Shown: positions 59,516-64,000 of the stretch, in pieces
How positions within the stretch are numbered: the first letter of the stretch is position 1
How the letters are laid out: each line of letters begins with the position of its first letter
Origin: Stigmatella aurantiaca DW4/3-1
GTDB lineage: Bacteria; Myxococcota; Myxococcia; Myxococcales; Myxococcaceae
Direction of reading: 5' to 3'
Assembly: GCF_000165485.1 (NCBI RefSeq)
Contig: NC_014623.1
Coordinates: forward strand, 7,892,893 to 7,956,892
DNA length: 64,000 bases
Notes under the pieces: model-generated
Told to the model about the DNA's origin: nothing
What the model saw: only the letters and a program-made list of their open reading frames with translations
Database searches by the model: none
Position numbers and translations under genes: made by a program

Positions 59516-59968
59516 ATGCGCACCCTGGGCCTGGACTTGGGCACCAAAACCATCGGGGTCGCCGTCTCGGACGGGCTCGGGCTGACGGCCCAGGCCCTCA
59601 CCACCGTGCGGCGCACCAACCTCAAGGCGGACCTCGCGGCCCTGGCGGAACTGGCGCGCGAGCACGAGGCCTCCCGCATCGTGTTGGGCCTGCCCCTCAA
59701 CATGGACGGCAGCGAAGGCCCCCGCGCCGAGGCCTCCCGGAAGTTCGCGGACGCCCTCGGCCAGGCGCTCCACTTGCCCGTGGAGTTCTGGGATGAGCGC
59801 CTGTCCACCGTGGCCGCCGAGCGCACGCTCCTGGAGGCGGACCTCACGCGCGCCAAGCGCAAGCAGGTCATCGACCAGATGGCCGCCCAGTTCATCCTCC
59901 AAGGCTGGCTCGATGCGCACCAGCCAACCTCGCAGTTCCATGCCGATGATGACGACCTGGAGCCTTGA
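59516..59968 (+). CDS. ruvX: YqgF/RuvX-family putative Holliday junction resolvase / pre-16S rRNA nuclease
   Basis: A 150-aa RNase H-fold nuclease: active-site Asp in LGLDLGTKTIGVAVSD, second motif VLGLPLNMDGSEG, Glu in FWDERLSTVAAERTLLE and last Asp in KQVIDQMAAQFILQ. E. coli YqgF trims pre-16S rRNA. The stop is followed at once by the GTG of the next gene, so the two are coupled. Confidence 0.93.
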   Translation: MRTLGLDLGTKTIGVAVSDGLGLTAQALTTVRRTNLKADLAALAELAREHEASRIVLGLPLNMDGSEGPRAEASRKFADALGQALHLPVEFWDERLSTVAAERTLLEADLTRAKRKQVIDQMAAQFILQGWLDAHQPTSQFHADDDDLEP

Positions 59969-60928
59969 GTGAACCCGCGCCTCCTGCTCTTCGTGGTGTT
60001 GTCGGGCGCCCTGGTCCTTCTGCCGGGACGAGGGGCGAGCGCAGAGCCTCGCCGCAGGGTGATTCCCATCGAGTACGACTTTGTCGCGGCGAGCTTCAGC
60101 CCCGATGAGCGATGGCTCGCCATCATGTCGGAGTCGAACATCACCCTCTACGACGTGGCCACGGGCAAGAAGGGCCGGACGCTCGAGATGAAAACCGACT
60201 CCCTCTCCGCCCCGGGCACCTTCAGCCCCAATGGGCAGATGTTCGCCGCCGCCTGCTCCGTGATGCGCTCGACCCTGTTCGAGCAGGTCTGCATCTGGCG
60301 GATCTCCACCGGCAAGGCGCTGCCAGCCTGGAACGGCACGCCCGAGATGCTGAAGGCCGACGACATCGCCTTCGCCCCGAATGGGAAGGAACTCGTGACT
60401 TCGGCGGAGGGCGACATCACGGTCTCCCACCTGAGCCTCGACCAGGAGCGAACCTTCCCCGGCCAGGCGTTCGGCCTTCCCCTCAAGGGAGGATGGATCG
60501 CGGTCGCCCACAAGGAGGGCGCCATCTCCGTGAACCAGCTCGCGACCGGCAAGCCCCTGCGAACGCTCGAAGGAACGAACCCCGCCACGGAGTTCACCGT
60601 GGACCCGCAGGGCAAGTGGATCGCGGGATGGGTGGGGGGCTCGGCGATCACCCTCTACAACGCCGCGACGGGCGCCCGCTCGGGCGAGGTGTCCCCAGGC
60701 CCCATGAACCTCTCCTCCATCGTCTTTCTGGCCCATGGCCGCCAGTTGGCGACGGTGGACGCGGGGCAGGCGCGCTTCTGGACCGTTCCCTCCGGCGTCC
60801 TCGCCGCCACCCTGCCCTATGACGGGGAGCTGATCGCGCTCTCACCGCAGGGCCGGTGGCTGGTCACCCGCAAGCCCCAGCAGCCGGAACTCCACCTCGT
60901 CCCGGCCGCCCCACAGCCTCCCCCCTGA
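59969..60928 (+). CDS. Exported WD40-like beta-propeller protein
   Basis: A 319-aa protein with GTG start directly after the ruvX stop and a signal peptide (MNPRLLLFVVLSGALVLLPGRGASA). Six to seven beta-propeller blades are visible (FSPDERWLAIMSESNITLYD, FAPNGKELVTSAEG, VDPQGKWIAGWVGG, LIALSPQGRWLV). Function unknown; propellers of this kind bind proteins or sugars in the periplasm. Confidence 0.8.
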   Translation: MNPRLLLFVVLSGALVLLPGRGASAEPRRRVIPIEYDFVAASFSPDERWLAIMSESNITLYDVATGKKGRTLEMKTDSLSAPGTFSPNGQMFAAACSVMRSTLFEQVCIWRISTGKALPAWNGTPEMLKADDIAFAPNGKELVTSAEGDITVSHLSLDQERTFPGQAFGLPLKGGWIAVAHKEGAISVNQLATGKPLRTLEGTNPATEFTVDPQGKWIAGWVGGSAITLYNAATGARSGEVSPGPMNLSSIVFLAHGRQLATVDAGQARFWTVPSGVLAATLPYDGELIALSPQGRWLVTRKPQQPELHLVPAAPQPPP

Positions 60929-60942
60929 CCGCCCCCCGGGCT

Positions 60943-62529
60943 TCAAGGCCGGCGACGGTAGAGGTGCACGGGGGGCGTGAAACCCTCCAGTTCCTCGTAG
61001 GCCACCCCGTCCAGCGTCAGGGTGCGGCCCTCCAGCTTCACCCCAGGCTCCTTCACCAGCCCACCGCCCTCGAAGCGCACGAGGTACCCAGGCTGGGCAT
61101 CCGCGAGGCGCTGCCGGAAGGTGTCCCAGCGCAGCCGGGCCATGCGCATCTCGGGCAGCCCGGAGAAGAAGGCGATCTGGAGGTCCAGGTAGCCCTCATC
61201 CGTGTCGAGCGCCAGGGCGCCCCCCTGGGCGGCCACCTCGTCCTTGATGAAGCGCGCCACCTGCCGCACGGCCTGGGGGTTGGTCGAGGTGGGACTCACG
61301 GGCCGCAAGCCGTCTCGCGGGCCTCCCTCCGCCCGGAAGGTGTAGAGCCCCAGCGCCACGGGCATTCCCACCGCGAGCGCCATGGACAGGCCCGCCACCG
61401 CCTGGCGCACGCCCTGCCCCCGCCGCCCCACGCACGCCCAGAAGCCCGGTAGGACAAAGGGGAGCAACAACACCACCTGGAGCGCCGCGAAGCGCCCCAA
61501 CGGCACGAAGTTGAGCAGCACCGCGGCCCGGAAGGTGTAATACGCGGTGGGTACCAGCGCCGCGAGCACCAGCCACCGCAGCCCGGGCCGCTCCTTCCAC
61601 ACCTTCACCATGCCGGCCGCGCCGAACAGCGCCACCCCCGGCGTGAGCGTGAAGAGCGCGATCGCGGGCCAGAACACGAGCGCCCGCGCCCGAAACACCC
61701 ACTGCCTCGCCCCTCCCGCCTCGCTCTCGCTCCAGCGCTGGTGGAACTCATCGATATAATGGATGGGGAACAGCGGGTTGCCGTGCGCCAGCTCATTTCC
61801 CTGCATCCACGCGAGGGGAAACGGCAGGCAGAGCAGCCCGAAGGCCACCGCCATCGTGATGCCGGAGATCCGATCCGGGCGCCACAAGAGCGGCATCACC
61901 GCGAGCAGCGGGATGTACATCCACGCGTCGTAGCGCATGGCGCACGCGAGGTTCAGCACCACCGCCGCCCCGAAGAGCGGCCCGAACCGCCCCTCCTCCA
62001 GCGCCTGCGCGAAGAGCGCGAACACCCAGAGCATGAAGAAAAGCGACACCGCCTCGCTTCCCGCGGTGGTAGAGAATTGAAGGTGCATTCCCCACACCGA
62101 GAAGCCCAGACACGCCCAGACGCCCGCCTTCCAGCCAAAAAGGCGGCGCGTGAGGGCGAACAACGGCAGCACGGTCAGCACCCCGAAGAGCAGGCTGATC
62201 GCCCGGCCCGCATCCTCCCGGTTCAGCACCGAGAGCGCGGCGCCCACGAGGTAGAAGTGCAGGGGGCCGAACTGCATGGCCCCGTCCTTGAAGGACTCGA
62301 TGAGGTGCGGGGCCCGGAGCCAGCGCTCCGCCAGCTCCGTGCGCACCACGGCGTCCCCGTAGAAGTTCTCGTTGACCGGGAACACCACCAGCCGGGGCAC
62401 CAGGGCCGCCAGGAGCAGCAGCCCGAGCAGCCATCCTCGCCCCGGCTCACGTTGGGGGGTGGGAACCGCTTCCAGAGACGGGCCCACTGGCAGAGACGGC
62501 GCGGACACGGGAGACAGAGCAGACGCCAT
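60943..62529 (-). CDS. GT39-family-like polyprenyl-phosphate-sugar membrane glycosyltransferase
   Basis: A 528-aa integral-membrane enzyme with about 9-11 helices. Start ATG 62529 is chosen; the frame is open upstream but low complexity. The first periplasmic loop has NENFYGDAVVRTELAERWL with an acidic GD-type motif after helix 1, as in PMT/ArnT-like (PF13231) enzymes that use polyprenyl-phosphate sugars. A soluble periplasmic domain closes the C-terminus (ALDTDEGYLDLQIAFFSGLP). Acceptor unknown. Confidence 0.82.
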   Translation of the reverse strand: MASALSPVSAPSLPVGPSLEAVPTPQREPGRGWLLGLLLLAALVPRLVVFPVNENFYGDAVVRTELAERWLRAPHLIESFKDGAMQFGPLHFYLVGAALSVLNREDAGRAISLLFGVLTVLPLFALTRRLFGWKAGVWACLGFSVWGMHLQFSTTAGSEAVSLFFMLWVFALFAQALEEGRFGPLFGAAVVLNLACAMRYDAWMYIPLLAVMPLLWRPDRISGITMAVAFGLLCLPFPLAWMQGNELAHGNPLFPIHYIDEFHQRWSESEAGGARQWVFRARALVFWPAIALFTLTPGVALFGAAGMVKVWKERPGLRWLVLAALVPTAYYTFRAAVLLNFVPLGRFAALQVVLLLPFVLPGFWACVGRRGQGVRQAVAGLSMALAVGMPVALGLYTFRAEGGPRDGLRPVSPTSTNPQAVRQVARFIKDEVAAQGGALALDTDEGYLDLQIAFFSGLPEMRMARLRWDTFRQRLADAQPGYLVRFEGGGLVKEPGVKLEGRTLTLDGVAYEELEGFTPPVHLYRRRP

Positions 62530-62679
62530 GCTGCGCTGCAGAATACGCAGCCCCCCCCCAAAACCAAGCGCCTCCTGGATCGGTGGCTCCGGCCTGCTCC
62601 CCTTCCCCACACCCAGGTTGCGCGTTACCCATGCACGCCGTTATGGACCAGGAGGCAGGGGTAGGTATTGGCTCACAAA

Positions 62680-62719
62680 TGAACGTCTGGGGGCGGGATT
62701 CACGGGTCCCAGACGTTCA
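62680..62719. repeat. Perfect 12-bp inverted repeat upstream of prkA
   Basis: TGAACGTCTGGG (62680-62691) and CCCAGACGTTCA (62708-62719) are exact complements separated by 16 bases. It could be an operator or an RNA stem in a prkA leader or small RNA. No T-run follows, so it is not an intrinsic terminator for plus-strand transcripts. Confidence 0.85.
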
Positions 62720-62768
62720 CGGGGAAAGCCTGCGGCGTCAGGACCCTACCCGCCGGGGCCAGGACCCA

Positions 62769-62774
62769 TATAAT
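62769..62774 (+). promoter_or_regulatory. TATAAT, candidate -10 element for prkA
   Basis: An exact TATAAT at 62769-62774 in very G+C-rich DNA, 237 bp before prkA. No good -35 lies 16-18 bases upstream, so it would need an activator or extended contacts. The 12-bp inverted repeat is 50 bp upstream. Confidence 0.35.
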
Positions 62775-63010
62775 CAGTGTGCCTTTTCACCCCGTGAAGG
62801 ATGTGCCTCCCCAAGAGACACCCCCGACACGTGCTGACCACGCGGTCCCACTCCGCGGCGGGGTCCCGAAGGGGCACCAGGACCGATGTTGGACGGGACC
62901 CGGTGACGGGGTGAATCAGATCGGAATGGCAGGGGAGCCCCCCAGGTTCAAATTCTGGCCCTCCGTGTGCGCGTACCCCCGCGCACCCGGCGGGCCCGCG
63001 AGGGAGAGAC

Positions 63011-64000
<990 letters not shown>

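Larger units (their letters stand above)
62530..63010 (+). other. 481-bp intergenic region between glycosyltransferase and prkA
   Basis: No convincing gene. It holds the 12-bp inverted repeat at 62680, a candidate -10 at 62769, a lone tRNA T-arm-like hairpin at 62942-62958 (without the rest of a tRNA) and the prkA ribosome site GAGGGAGAG just before 63011. It probably carries the prkA promoter and leader. Confidence 0.7.

Noticed and set aside
62942-62965. tRNA-like T-arm (CCAGG, TTCAAAT loop, TCTGG) followed by CCCTCCG
   Set aside because: A tRNA would need a matching 5' acceptor strand and D and anticodon arms about 70 bases upstream. I find no pairing acceptor stem, and the last pair of the T-stem would be G-T. 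At best it is a degraded tRNA end.

Overview
The window is a G+C-rich chromosomal segment from a fruiting myxobacterium, most likely suborder Cystobacterineae (Myxococcus, Stigmatella, Cystobacter or Archangium type). The evidence is a complete Myxococcus-style type IV pilus (T4P) supercluster including the myxobacterial pilGHI ABC-transporter genes and the extra pilS2/pilR2 pair, a PilQ with three AMIN domains, a PilZ-type domain of the kind repeated in M. xanthus, and many proline-rich zinc-ribbon and TPR proteins. I cannot name the species from the sequence alone.

Region 1 (1-20985) is the T4P locus. From the left edge, on the minus strand: pilQ (3' end cut by the window), pilP, pilO, pilN, pilM, pilR2, pilS2 and pilD. 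Then on the plus strand come pilA, a second pilin gene, pilG, pilH and pilI. Then on the minus strand again: pilR, pilS, pilC, pilT and pilB. It encodes the secretin (PilQ), the alignment complex (PilMNOP), the platform (PilC), the extension and retraction ATPases (PilB, PilT), the prepilin peptidase (PilD), two pilins, an ABC transporter and two sigma-54 two-component systems. A good sigma-54 promoter precedes pilA, preceded by two direct repeats 20 bp apart. An intrinsic terminator separates pilA from the second pilin. A near-consensus housekeeping promoter precedes pilB, with a perfect 13-bp tandem repeat in its leader.

Region 2 (21192-37607) mixes housekeeping genes (ribF, trmB, a DinG-like helicase, alaS) with regulatory and unknown genes: a response-regulator diguanylate cyclase, lipoproteins, a proline-rich protein whose C-terminus looks Sm/Hfq-like, a cupredoxin lipoprotein, a HAMP-only membrane protein, a HEAT-repeat protein, a PilZ-Hsp70 fusion, and two coiled-coil proteins that share a duplicated N-terminus.

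Region 3 (37604-39533) is a small accessory islet: a scar fusing the start of a LysR regulator to the end of a polysaccharide deacetylase, a possible immunity-like protein, and a divergent nitrilase-superfamily protein of visibly lower G+C.

Region 4 (39609-62529) holds a plant-type glutamate-cysteine ligase, an EI24 membrane protein, a very long S41 protease, an outer-membrane protein, a GDPD phosphodiesterase, TatA and a huge zinc-ribbon protein. It also holds a group made of a PHA-accumulation-regulator-like protein, a ParA ATPase and a small helical protein, followed by two overlapping ArsA/Get3-type ATPases, a TPR lipoprotein and an M48 protease. The region ends with a type-III-translocator-like protein with a TPR chaperone-like partner, a YqgF nuclease, a beta-propeller protein and a GT39-type membrane glycosyltransferase. 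Region 5 (62530-64000) is a 480-bp intergenic region with a strong inverted repeat, then prkA, cut by the right edge. I found no rRNA, tRNA, CRISPR array, insertion sequence or prophage.
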